NCBI GenBank assembly: GCA_002383485.1
Contig: DFYY01000042.1
Location: 93,065 to 157,064, forward strand
DNA: 64,000 nucleotides
Source of the DNA: Bacteroidales bacterium UBA4070
GTDB taxonomy: Bacteria > Bacteroidota > Bacteroidia > Bacteroidales > VadinHA17
Reading direction: 5' to 3'
Shown here one piece after another: positions 24,840-33,898 of the stretch. Positions within the stretch are counted from its first letter, which is position 1, and each line of letters begins with the position of its first letter. Under the pieces are notes generated by a model. It saw only the letters and a list, made by a program, of their open reading frames with translations, ran no database searches and had not been told where the DNA came from. Both the position numbers and the translations under genes were made by a program.

Positions 24840-24857
24840 GGTTTCTGGTCTTAAAGT

Positions 24858-27197
24858 CTATTTTAATGTTTCCCTGGTACTCATGGAGTAGGGCCGTGCC
24901 GACGGGCTGACACCCCTCTCCCTGTCCGGCTCACGACCCATGGTGAACTCCAGGCTGCCGCCGCCGGTCAATTGTTCGTGTGTGACATAATTGAGATCCA
25001 GCGGCCTGCCATTAAGACGCACATTATGTACAAAGATATTTTCCCGGCTGTTCTCCGGGGCACTGATCACCAGTTCCTTCCCGTCAGAGAGGGTGACCGT
25101 CACTTTGCTGAATAGCGGAGAACCCAGCACATACTCTCCGGAGCCGGGTGTCACCGGGTAAAAGCCGAGTGCGCTGAAGACATACCATGCCGATGTCTGG
25201 CCGTTGTCCTCATCCCCGCAGTAACCGTCAGGAGTATAGTTGTAAAGCTTGTCCATAACCTCCCGGACGCGCATCTGTGCCTTCCACGGCTGGGAGGTGT
25301 AGTTGTACAGGTAGATCATGTGCTGTACCGGCTGATTACCGTGGGCGTAATTGCCCATGTTCATGATCTGCATCTCCCTGATTTCATGTATCGGGAAGCC
25401 GTAATAGGAGTCGTCAAACAGCGGCGGAACCACGAAGACAGAGTCAAGCATACGAATCATCTCCTCTTCTCCGCCCATGAGTTCAGCCAGACCCGCCACA
25501 TCCTGGAAAACGCTCCATGTATAGTGCCAGCTGTTCCCCTCGGTGAAGGCATCGCCCCACTTGTAGGGGCTGAAGGGCGACTGGAAGGTGCCGTCGAGGT
25601 TTCGGCCCCTCATAAGTTTGCTTCCGGGATCGAAAACGTTCCGGTAATTGAGGGCCCGTTCAGCATACAGGTCAATCTCCTCCTGTGGACGATCCAGCTC
25701 CCGTGCCAGCTTCCACAGACACCAGTCGGCGTAGGAATACTCGAGTGTCCTGGCCACATTCTCATTGATGCCGGCATCATATGGCACATAGCCCAGATCA
25801 TTATAGTATTCCGCCCCATAACGCCCGACGGAATGGACCGGTCCGTGACCCCGCGTGTTTTTGACCATGGCATTCCAGAGTGTGTCGATATTGTACCCCC
25901 TGATTCCCTTTAGGTAAGCGTCAGCAATGAGTGATGCTGAGTTGCTGCCTATCATGCAGTTGCGGTGTCCGGGACTGGCCCACTCGGGCAGCCATCCGCT
26001 CTCCATGTATGCGTTGACAAGACCCTCCATGATATGGGAGCTCATCTCAGGGTACACCAGGGTCAGGAGAGGCATCGCCGCCCTGAAGGTATCCCAGAAT
26101 CCGTTGTCGGTATAGAGTCTGCCGGGCAGAACCTTCCCGTTGTAAGGGCTGTAGTGCATGATGTTCCCGGCACTGTCTGACTCATGAAACATGCGGGGAA
26201 ACAGCATGGTACGGTAAAGAGTCGAGTAAAATGTCCTTACCTGGTCATCCGTTCCTCCCTCCACCCTGACACGGCCCAGCTCGCTGTTCCAGCGTTCTTT
26301 GGCAGCATCAAGGATGAAGTCAAAGCTTTGGGTTCCCGCCTCACGACTGAGGTTTAAGAGGGCCTGTTCCGGGGAGATGAATGACGATGCCACCCTTGCG
26401 GTAACCTTTTCTCCCCTTTGCGTGCGGAATCCTATGACGGCCTGTGCGTGATCACCCTCCCGTTCCATGGCACCAGGCTCCTCTGTTCCGTCGAGCGCCA
26501 CGGACCAGAAGTCGAACGGACGGTCAAATTCAATAACAAAGTAGTTATGAAAGTTTTCGGGCACACCACCGTGATTGTTGCGACAATAGCCCGTCACCCT
26601 GTTTTCGCCGGGAATAACTTTCACCATGGAGCCTCCGGCAAATGCGTCAATCACCACCGCTGAAGAGTCGCTCTGCGGGAAGGTGAACCTGAAGAAGGCG
26701 GCCCTCTCGGTGGGAGTCACCTCGGCCGTTATGTCATAATCAGCCAGATAGACACTGTAGTAATAGGGTCTTGCAACCTCGGCCTTGTGTGAGAACCATG
26801 ATGCCCGGCGCTCAACATTAAGACGGTTGCTGCCGGTAACCGGCATGAGGGAGAAGGCCGCGTAATCATTGATCCATGGACTGGGCTGGTGGGTCTGCTT
26901 TATACCCGCTATCTTATGATCATCGTAGGTATAAGCCCAGCCATCTCCGTTTTTGCGTGTCTGCGGGGTCCAGAAATTCATTCCGAACGGAAGAGCCACG
27001 GCCGGGTAAGTGTTGCCGTGCGAGAGCAGATACTCGGAGTCAGTGCCCATGAGGGTGCTGACAAGGTCCGCCGGTTCTGTATGGCTGACAGGGGCCTGCC
27101 GGCAGGCTGTGGCGGAGATAAGCACAAATAAGACCAGCAGAGACAGGAGCAGCTTCACGGGGCTATGGTGCAGGTCGACTCTCTTCATTCTTTTCAT
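24858..27197 (-). CDS. GH92 family alpha-mannosidase, lipoprotein
   Basis: About 779 residues from the ATG at 27195-27197 (an upstream in-frame codon adds nine residues). The N-terminus has a signal with lipobox-like LISATAC, so it is probably tethered to a membrane. GH92 markers: LSHGNTYPAVALPFGMNFW at the start of the mature protein, TEGNSWHYTW with the proposed general acid Glu, and GDEDNGQTSAWYVFSALGF with the conserved acidic pair, then YVLGSPLF. These are calcium-dependent exo-alpha-mannosidases acting on N-glycans or mannans. No SusC/SusD or regulator genes accompany it, so it is outside a classical polysaccharide utilisation locus. It lies 18 bases upstream of the aldolase gene. Confidence 0.93.
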   Translation of the reverse strand: MKRMKRVDLHHSPVKLLLSLLVLFVLISATACRQAPVSHTEPADLVSTLMGTDSEYLLSHGNTYPAVALPFGMNFWTPQTRKNGDGWAYTYDDHKIAGIKQTHQPSPWINDYAAFSLMPVTGSNRLNVERRASWFSHKAEVARPYYYSVYLADYDITAEVTPTERAAFFRFTFPQSDSSAVVIDAFAGGSMVKVIPGENRVTGYCRNNHGGVPENFHNYFVIEFDRPFDFWSVALDGTEEPGAMEREGDHAQAVIGFRTQRGEKVTARVASSFISPEQALLNLSREAGTQSFDFILDAAKERWNSELGRVRVEGGTDDQVRTFYSTLYRTMLFPRMFHESDSAGNIMHYSPYNGKVLPGRLYTDNGFWDTFRAAMPLLTLVYPEMSSHIMEGLVNAYMESGWLPEWASPGHRNCMIGSNSASLIADAYLKGIRGYNIDTLWNAMVKNTRGHGPVHSVGRYGAEYYNDLGYVPYDAGINENVARTLEYSYADWCLWKLARELDRPQEEIDLYAERALNYRNVFDPGSKLMRGRNLDGTFQSPFSPYKWGDAFTEGNSWHYTWSVFQDVAGLAELMGGEEEMIRMLDSVFVVPPLFDDSYYGFPIHEIREMQIMNMGNYAHGNQPVQHMIYLYNYTSQPWKAQMRVREVMDKLYNYTPDGYCGDEDNGQTSAWYVFSALGFYPVTPGSGEYVLGSPLFSKVTVTLSDGKELVISAPENSRENIFVHNVRLNGRPLDLNYVTHEQLTGGGSLEFTMGREPDRERGVSPSARPYSMSTRETLK

Positions 27198-27321
27198 CGG
27201 GCAGGTTGGTATTGGTATACTCACACAGGTCAGGCCTTAAACGGACGGCTAATACCGGCAAGACCGACAACCTGTTTGAGCCAATAAAAATAAGCTTTTC
27301 ATAATAACAGCAAAATGAGAA

Positions 27322-29334
27322 TTACTGCGGGTCAACATCGGCCTGCACCCTTAAGAGACCCTTTCTCGGCATCCTGAGTTCAGCCTCAGTCTCACGGCGT
27401 ATGATCTCCTTCACCTTCGAAGGAGAGAGTGTGGCTCCTATTTTTATCATGACGGTCTTGATATACCATTTCTGGACCTGCATAACCATCGGAAACTCAG
27501 GTCCGAGGACAATGTTGCCAAGCTGTCTCCTGAGGTTCTCTGCCAGTCGTGCCGCAGAGTGATTCAGCTCCTCCAGGTCACGGTGTTTCAGCGCTATACG
27601 TATGATCCTGGTGAACGGCGGATATCCGAACAGTGACCGCTCCTCCAGCTGTGCGGTGCACATCGAACGGAAATCGTGCTTCAATACCTGTCTGAGGATG
27701 ATGTTCGCGGGGTCTGCTGTCTGGATTATCACCCTGCCTCTTCTTGTTCGCCGTCCTGCGCGGCCGCTGACCTGCTCCATAAGCTGAAAGCTCCGTTCAT
27801 GCGCCCTGAAATCGGGGAAATGCATCATTGTGTCAGCATCAAGGATCCCCACAACCGTCAGTCTCTCGAAGTCGAGTCCCTTGGAGATCATCTGCGTGCC
27901 GATGAGTATGTCTGTATCGCCTGCGGCGAAGCTGCCAAGGATTTCCGAGGCGGCACTTCTGTTCCTGACAGTGTCCTGGTCCATTCTTGCCACTCGCGCC
28001 GAAGGGAAGAGCAGCCTGATCTCCTCTTCGATCTTCTCGGTCCCGAATCCTTTTGTACTTATGTTGGCAGAACCGCATTCCGGACATTCCTGCGGCACCT
28101 TCACGCTCTTGCCGCAGTAATGGCATACCAGCCTGTTTATGCTCTTATGATAGGTATAGCTCACCGAACAGTTTGTGCATGCCGGCACATGACCGCAGTC
28201 GGCACACATCAGGAATGGTGAGAACCCCCTCCTGTTCTGAAAGAGGATTACCTGCTCCTCTCTGCCCAGTGCTTCCGCCACCGCCTGCAGCAGTCCAGGG
28301 GTAAAATGTGCTTCCGGTCCCTTCTTTTTAGCCTGGAACCGTGTATCCGCAATAATCATCTCAGGCATCATCACATCGCCGAACCGGGTCATCAGCTCAA
28401 CAAATCCGTACCTCCCCGTCAGTGCGTTATGATAGCTCTCAAGTGAGGGTGTTGCTGATCCAAGGAGGGTCTTACCGTTATGAATGCGTGAGAGCATCAT
28501 TGCTGCATCGCGGGCGTGATAGCGCGGGGCGGGATCATACTGCTTGTAGGAGGAGTCATGTTCCTCATCCACGATGATCAGGCCCAGGTCGCTGAAGGGG
28601 AGGAAGAGTGATGACCGTACTCCCAGGACAGCCCTGAGGTTTCCCTCACTCACTCTCTTCCAAACCTCACGTCGCGCTGCGGGAGTAAGGCGCGAGTGAA
28701 ACACCCCGATGGCCGGGCCGAAGTGTCTTCTCAGACGCTCGATGATCTGTGTCGTCAGTGCAATCTCGGGAAGCATGTAGAGCACCTGTCTTCCCTGCTC
28801 CATCTGCTCCTTCATCAGGTGTATGTAGATCTCGGTCTTACCGCTGGAGGTGACACCGTGGAGAAGAACTGTACCGCGCTCTTCAAACAGCTTCGTTATG
28901 CCCTGATGGGCGGCCTGCTGGACACTGTTAAGTGCGGACGGGGGGACCGGGTCTATGCTCTCCTCCGCCGCTACCTTACGGGGCCGGCGTTTCATAAGAT
29001 GGCCGGGGAGTTCCTCCGCCGGGGGAACGGCAGCCTTCATCACCTCACCGGGGTACGCCATATAGTAGTCTGCGATCCACAGGAGGAATTCGGTGAAGCG
29101 ATCACTGAGAGATACTTCTCCCGGAAGAAGGGATGCTATCGGGCGAACGGTAACACCTTCAGGTGGAGTGTTATGAATTTTTACCACCAGGCCGGTTGCT
29201 TCCTTACTCTGCCCGAAGGGGAGAGTCACCAGGCTGCCGCGGCACAACAACGGCTGCATCACCTCAGGGATGCTGTAAGTGAAGAAGCCGGGCAGGGCCA
29301 CGGGAATAATTATATCCGCGAACTGATCACTCAT
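27322..29334 (-). CDS. priA: primosomal protein N' (replication restart helicase)
   Basis: About 670 residues from the ATG at 29332-29334, where the standard N-terminus (MSDQFADIIIPVALPG) begins. Walker A GVTSSGKTE, the DEEH box IIVDEEHDSSYKQ, and the paired zinc-binding cysteines CADCGHVPACTNC and CHYCG...CPECG are all present, as is the late helicase motif GRAGRRTRRGRVIIQT. It unwinds stalled forks and reloads the replicative helicase. Slightly shorter than the E. coli protein but complete. Confidence 0.95.
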   Translation of the reverse strand: MSDQFADIIIPVALPGFFTYSIPEVMQPLLCRGSLVTLPFGQSKEATGLVVKIHNTPPEGVTVRPIASLLPGEVSLSDRFTEFLLWIADYYMAYPGEVMKAAVPPAEELPGHLMKRRPRKVAAEESIDPVPPSALNSVQQAAHQGITKLFEERGTVLLHGVTSSGKTEIYIHLMKEQMEQGRQVLYMLPEIALTTQIIERLRRHFGPAIGVFHSRLTPAARREVWKRVSEGNLRAVLGVRSSLFLPFSDLGLIIVDEEHDSSYKQYDPAPRYHARDAAMMLSRIHNGKTLLGSATPSLESYHNALTGRYGFVELMTRFGDVMMPEMIIADTRFQAKKKGPEAHFTPGLLQAVAEALGREEQVILFQNRRGFSPFLMCADCGHVPACTNCSVSYTYHKSINRLVCHYCGKSVKVPQECPECGSANISTKGFGTEKIEEEIRLLFPSARVARMDQDTVRNRSAASEILGSFAAGDTDILIGTQMISKGLDFERLTVVGILDADTMMHFPDFRAHERSFQLMEQVSGRAGRRTRRGRVIIQTADPANIILRQVLKHDFRSMCTAQLEERSLFGYPPFTRIIRIALKHRDLEELNHSAARLAENLRRQLGNIVLGPEFPMVMQVQKWYIKTVMIKIGATLSPSKVKEIIRRETEAELRMPRKGLLRVQADVDPQ

Positions 29335-29421
29335 GGGACGATACGGAGGCAAATTAAGAATAAAGCAAGAGAAATGGCTTGCCGGCGGCATGAATTTATC
29401 AACGGTACGGCGGTGTAAACT

Positions 29422-30612
29422 CTATGCCAGGGCAGCCTTGACCTTCTCAGCTGCATCGGTGAAAGTGGATGCCGCAATGACCTGCAGGCCTGACTGGCCT
29501 ATCAGTTCCCGTGCCTCTTCGGCGTTCGTTCCCTGCAGCCTGACTATTACGGGTACCTGTATGTCCCCGATGGTCTTATAGGCCTCAATGATGCCGGCAG
29601 CCACCCGGTCACACCTCACGATCCCGCCGAAAATATTCACCAGTATGGCCCTGACGTTGGGGTCCTTCAGAATTATCCGGAACCCTGCCTCCACTGTCTT
29701 CGGGCTGGCGCCGCCGCCGACATCGAGGAAGTTGGCGGGCCGGCCGCCGGAAAGCTGTATCAGGTCCATGGTAGCCATGGCCAGGCCCGCGCCGTTAACC
29801 ATGCAGCCGACATCGCCGTCGAGCTTGACATAGTTGAGGTTACTCTGCCCGGCCTCAACCTCGGTAGGGTCTTCTTCATTCAGGTCACGCATCGCTGCCA
29901 GCTCAGGGTGTCTGTAGAGGGCGTTGTCATCCAGGGTCACCTTGCAGTCAACGGCAAGCACCCTGTCGTCACTGGTCTTGAGCAGCGGGTTGATCTCCAG
30001 CAGGGCAGCGTCAGAGTTGACGAAGGCCTCCCACAGTCCCTTCAAAAAGGTTACCATTTCCCGGTACGCCTTACCGTGCAGGCCGAGATTTGATGCGATG
30101 GTACGCATCTGGAATTCATGCAGGCAACAACTGGAGTCAACCACCTCAGTAAAGATGGCATCCGGATTACGGGCGGCAACATCCTCTATATCAATGCCAC
30201 CCTCCGGAGAATAGACAACCACATATGCCGATTTTGTTCGGTCAAGCAACAGTGAAAGGTAGAACTCTTTTATCTCCGATTCGCCCTTGTAATATACATC
30301 ACGGGCAACCAGCACCTTGTGTACCTTCTTGCCTGCCGGGCCAGTCTGGGGTGTCACCAGAGTCATTCCGAGGATACGTGATGCCACCTCGCCGGCTTCT
30401 GCGGGTGAACGGGCAATCTTCACCCCTCCTCCCTTACCCCGTCCTCCGGCATGAATCTGCGCTTTGATGACAAATATCTCCGTTCCGAATTTCTTTTTAA
30501 GCTCTTCTGCCACAGTAACAGCCTGCTCTGGCGTCTCAGCCACAAATCCTTCCTGCACCGCAACGCCGTGTGCCTGAAGAATGGATTTTCCCTGGTATTC
30601 GTGGATGTTCAT
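29422..30612 (-). CDS. sucC: succinyl-CoA synthetase beta subunit
   Basis: 396 residues with the ATP-grasp domain at the N-terminus ([33 protein letters not shown]) and the CoA-ligase domain at the C-terminus ([30 protein letters not shown]). It catalyses the reversible substrate-level step between succinyl-CoA and succinate with SucD. sucD is not in the window; the neighbours are priA and a divergent RNA methyltransferase, so the two subunits are not adjacent on either side here. Confidence 0.97.
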   Translation of the reverse strand: MNIHEYQGKSILQAHGVAVQEGFVAETPEQAVTVAEELKKKFGTEIFVIKAQIHAGGRGKGGGVKIARSPAEAGEVASRILGMTLVTPQTGPAGKKVHKVLVARDVYYKGESEIKEFYLSLLLDRTKSAYVVVYSPEGGIDIEDVAARNPDAIFTEVVDSSCCLHEFQMRTIASNLGLHGKAYREMVTFLKGLWEAFVNSDAALLEINPLLKTSDDRVLAVDCKVTLDDNALYRHPELAAMRDLNEEDPTEVEAGQSNLNYVKLDGDVGCMVNGAGLAMATMDLIQLSGGRPANFLDVGGGASPKTVEAGFRIILKDPNVRAILVNIFGGIVRCDRVAAGIIEAYKTIGDIQVPVIVRLQGTNAEEARELIGQSGLQVIAASTFTDAAEKVKAALA

Positions 30613-30713
30613 TACAGAATTATGTTAGGTTAAGGTGTATGACCGGCACCATGTGTCAATCAGGTAGGTAATTTACTCTTTTTTTATAATTAATTTAGCT
30701 GAAATTTTACTGA

Positions 30714-31247
30714 ATGAGGAAACTGACCAACGAGGAACTTAACAGAAAGAGCATACAGGAATTCAAATCTTCCGGCAAGTCGCCTTTCCTCATTGTTCTG
30801 GACAATGTACGCAGTCTGAACAATATAGGGTCAATATTTCGTTCTGCAGATGCCTTTCTGGTTGAGGCGGTCTGGCTATGCGGCATCACGGCCACACCCC
30901 CGCACAGGGAGATACAAAAATCGGCCCTGGGAGCCACTGAGTCAGTGGACTGGAAGTATTATGAGAGCGCTGCAGGAGCAGTACGGGAGCTGAAAGAGAA
31001 GGGCTACACTATTGTTTCTGTGGAGCAGACTGACGGATCTGTACCGCTTGACCGGTTTATCCCGGATCCGGGAAGGAAATATGCACTGGTCTTCGGGCAC
31101 GAGATAAAGGGGGTGAGTGATGAGGTGGTAGGCCTTACGGATCTGTGCGTGGAGATTCCCCAATACGGTACCAAGCACTCCTTCAATGTGGCTGTCAGCG
31201 CGGGTATAGTGCTGTGGGAGTTGGCCGGCCGCACAAGGATCGGATGA
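30714..31247 (+). CDS. TrmH/SpoU-family RNA 2'-O-methyltransferase
   Basis: 177 residues consisting of the SPOUT catalytic domain without an extra RNA-binding domain. The three motifs are visible: NNIGSIFRSAD (N and catalytic R), ALVFGHEIKGVSDEV, and IPQYGTKHSFNVAVSAGI. It should methylate a ribose 2'-OH in tRNA or rRNA; the exact target (TrmL-like or other) cannot be told. Divergent from sucC with a short A+T-rich intergenic region, and ended by a strong terminator. Confidence 0.9.
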   Translation: MRKLTNEELNRKSIQEFKSSGKSPFLIVLDNVRSLNNIGSIFRSADAFLVEAVWLCGITATPPHREIQKSALGATESVDWKYYESAAGAVRELKEKGYTIVSVEQTDGSVPLDRFIPDPGRKYALVFGHEIKGVSDEVVGLTDLCVEIPQYGTKHSFNVAVSAGIVLWELAGRTRIG

Positions 31248-31248
31248 A

Positions 31249-31283
31249 AAAAACCCCGTCAGTTGCCTGGCGGGGTTTTTCTT
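31249..31283. terminator. intrinsic terminator between convergent genes
   Basis: Stem AAACCCCG (31251-31258) with CGGGGTTT (31271-31278) around a 12-base loop. It is flanked by A's on the left and T's on the right, so it can act on both the rightward methyltransferase transcript and the leftward TPR lipoprotein transcript that stops at 31298. Confidence 0.85.
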
Positions 31284-31297
31284 TATTAAGAGTCTTA

Positions 31298-33004
31298 TTA
31301 CTTCGTCAATGCGATGAAAGCCTCATCTGTGAAGTACTTTGAGAATTCAAGGTCTGTCATTGCGTAGTTCTTCCAGTCGCTGTTGTAGCCAATGGCTTCG
31401 CGGAGCGAATTCAGGGCTGCGTCCTTGTTGTCCTGGCGTGCTGCGATGACTGCCTTCAGATAAGAGGGAGCTCCGCATTTGCAAGGTGCAACTGCATCCA
31501 TGGTTGTTTTGGCCTTGGAGAAGTCACCCTTGAGAAGCTGTGCCAGTGCAAGGTTCATTGTGGGTTTGTCACCAAGCATATTGACAGCCTGATCATATTT
31601 CCCTTCAATGATTGCAATGGTGCCGAGTCCGTATTTTGATTCGGGGGTGGCAGCTGACATAGAGTTGAAATATTCTGCAGAAGCCTTGATGTCACCTTTC
31701 AGAAGAGCGGCAAAGCCGAGGTTGTTCTTCACTGTGTCATCATTCTTGAGAGCCTTGGCTTTCTCAAGTGCGGTAATAGCCTCATCGGTTTTGCCCAGAT
31801 GGAGAAGAGCCCATCCGATGTTGTTCCATGCACGGAAGCACTTCGGTTCTTTCTCTGCAGCCAGCTGGTAGTACTTAAGCATCTCTGCGGGATCCTGTGT
31901 CAGGGTTGCAGCATAAAGCATCTGCTCGAGGCTGAGAACTGACGGGTCAGTTTTGATGGCGTTGAGAATCTCCTCATCACTGAGGCCGATCAGGTTAACG
32001 TCAACAGTAAGCTTTGACCTTCTGAGCTGCGGAAGAATCTCTTCTGCAAGGGCTTCGTAAGCTGCAGACATGTTCTTGATCTCCTGTTCGCGAACGACGG
32101 GATCCTGATACATTGAAAGAACCCTCAGGATAAGCTCCTTGTCAGCTACTGAAGACTCCTGTACGAGAGCCTTGAAGCCTTCCCAGTCTTCAGCTGTTGT
32201 CTGGGTGGTGAAGAGCTGTGTCAGTTCAGGCATTGCCTTGTACTCTTTCTGGAGATACTTCTCGGCTGCCTTACCCCTCTGCTCGGAGAGTTTTTCGTTG
32301 AGAGTAAGCGGACCATCGGGAGAAGCATATGAACTGTTGGTAACTGCCTTTACTTCAACCCTCTCATTCTGCATTGCGAGACCAATATAATCCTTGAGAG
32401 CCTGTATGTCAGCTGCCTTGAGTTCGGCAGGACGAATGTCAGCCCTGTTGATATTATAAAGAATGTCTGCCATCTTCTGCTCAGGAACAATTCTCTGATA
32501 GTTGTCCTTCAGAGAGATTGGCATGGGATGGTTTTCAACCAGAGTTGACGTTGCTATAACACCGTCAGCAAGCTTGATGGGATCAAAGGCCAGTGTTTTC
32601 CCCTTTCTTTCTGCCTCAACGCGAAGAAGAAATTCTGACACTTTCATCTCAGGTACATAATTTACATCACCTGACCAGTTCACGGTTCCACCTGTCCATG
32701 CAACCGGCTTGTTGTTTGCCAGAACCTTTTCACCCTGGGCAAAGAGCAGTTCATCAAATGCTGTCTCACCACCTTCGTACACGAGTACAGGGGTAACTTT
32801 CAGCGTGGTGTTCTTGTCAAAGTACTTCTCCGGATAGGTTGCCTTAACCTGTGCGGCTACAATACCTGCATGGGTCTCAAGAACCTTGGGAGTGATCTCG
32901 TACTGGACAAGATTGGCGTTTTTCTTCATCTTGTCAAGACTGCTGCAACCTGACATAAGAACAGCAGCAAGCAGAATGACAAAAAGTCTGGTGAAATTTT
33001 TCAT
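31298..33004 (-). CDS. TPR-containing lipoprotein
   Basis: 568 residues from the ATG at 33002-33004, which places a lipoprotein signal (VILLAAVLMSGC) at the N-terminus. The first half is beta-rich. A middle stretch (NRADIRPAELKAADIQALKDYI) resembles an OmpA-type domain. The last third (about 370-520) contains TPR units such as AWNNIGWALLHLGKTDEAI. Proteins of this architecture are common, abundant outer-membrane lipoproteins in Bacteroidales. The specific role is unknown. TAAATTTG at 33077-33084 (minus strand) could be its -7 promoter element. Confidence 0.85.
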   Translation of the reverse strand: MKNFTRLFVILLAAVLMSGCSSLDKMKKNANLVQYEITPKVLETHAGIVAAQVKATYPEKYFDKNTTLKVTPVLVYEGGETAFDELLFAQGEKVLANNKPVAWTGGTVNWSGDVNYVPEMKVSEFLLRVEAERKGKTLAFDPIKLADGVIATSTLVENHPMPISLKDNYQRIVPEQKMADILYNINRADIRPAELKAADIQALKDYIGLAMQNERVEVKAVTNSSYASPDGPLTLNEKLSEQRGKAAEKYLQKEYKAMPELTQLFTTQTTAEDWEGFKALVQESSVADKELILRVLSMYQDPVVREQEIKNMSAAYEALAEEILPQLRRSKLTVDVNLIGLSDEEILNAIKTDPSVLSLEQMLYAATLTQDPAEMLKYYQLAAEKEPKCFRAWNNIGWALLHLGKTDEAITALEKAKALKNDDTVKNNLGFAALLKGDIKASAEYFNSMSAATPESKYGLGTIAIIEGKYDQAVNMLGDKPTMNLALAQLLKGDFSKAKTTMDAVAPCKCGAPSYLKAVIAARQDNKDAALNSLREAIGYNSDWKNYAMTDLEFSKYFTDEAFIALTK

Positions 33005-33126
33005 AATACGATTTTTATTAGTTGCGATCAGTTTCTGTTTAATAATAGCAATTATACGATTTTTCTGATTTGGTTGCAAATTTAAGATAATTTTTAGTGA
33101 TTAAGCACACTTACAGCATGAAAAAA

Positions 33127-33771
33127 TCAGAAATTGCGAAGATTAATACCCTGCGCGACAGGAGCGGCAAAGATTGTCTCCCTGATTCTTTCATAGTCTT
33201 TACGGCTGGCAACGAAGTCGATATTCGATACATCCAGCACCAGATATCGGTTTTCAGGATTCTGCCGGAAAAAATTGAAGTAACTCTCCTGTATCCCGAC
33301 CAGGTAATCGGCAGTAATGGATTTTTCATACTCCCTTCCGCGCAGAGCGATGTTTTTTAGCAGACGCTCGGGTGGAACATGCAGATAGACGTACAGGTCC
33401 GGCTTGGGCAGCGAGCTGTATATTATGTAGAATATCTGGCGGTACAGGCTGAATTCATCCTGTTCAAGGGTTTTGGACGAGAAGACCAGTGACTTCATAA
33501 AATAATAATCGGCCACCGTGAAGCTCCTGAAGAGGTCCTGTTCCACGAGTTCCTCCTTCAGTTGCCTGTAGCGGTCAGCCAGGAAGGACAGTTCGAGGGG
33601 AAAGGAGTAGCGTGAGGGGTCATTATAGAACTTGGGCAGGAACGGGTTGTCATCAAACCGTTCGAGGATCAGCTTGGCGTTGTACTCCTTTGCGATCATC
33701 GAGGCCAGTGTGGTCTTCCCGGCACCGATATTTCCCTCAATGACAATGTAGTTATACTTTACGGCTTCCAT
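33127..33771 (-). CDS. deoxynucleoside kinase
   Basis: 214 residues from the ATG at 33769-33771, which has a GAGGAG ribosome-binding site seven bases upstream. The P-loop IEGNIGAGKTTLA starts nine residues in. LERFDDNPFLPKFY, the ADRY segment and the later ERLLKNIALRGREYEKSI (arginine-rich lid) mark it as the deoxyadenosine/deoxyguanosine kinase family. It salvages deoxynucleosides by 5'-phosphorylation; base specificity is not readable. Confidence 0.93.
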   Translation of the reverse strand: MEAVKYNYIVIEGNIGAGKTTLASMIAKEYNAKLILERFDDNPFLPKFYNDPSRYSFPLELSFLADRYRQLKEELVEQDLFRSFTVADYYFMKSLVFSSKTLEQDEFSLYRQIFYIIYSSLPKPDLYVYLHVPPERLLKNIALRGREYEKSITADYLVGIQESYFNFFRQNPENRYLVLDVSNIDFVASRKDYERIRETIFAAPVAQGINLRNF

Positions 33772-33828
33772 TCTGTCTCCTCGTTGCAATGCATTCCAAA
33801 ATTAACATTTGAGTGAGAGAATGCAAAT

Positions 33829-33864
33829 AAAAAAAGAAGAGGCATGCTGTTGCACGCCCCTCCC
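33829..33864 (-). terminator. terminator of pnp
   Basis: On the minus strand a hairpin (GGGGCGTGC, loop AACA, GCATGCCTC) is followed by a run of T's, about 35 bases after the pnp stop codon. Confidence 0.7.
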
Positions 33865-33898
33865 TGAAACGATTATGGATGATTTAAAGAAAGTCTTT

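Noticed and set aside
28696..29418. 240-codon frame antisense to priA
   Set aside because: Shadow of the priA reading frame, with no independent features.
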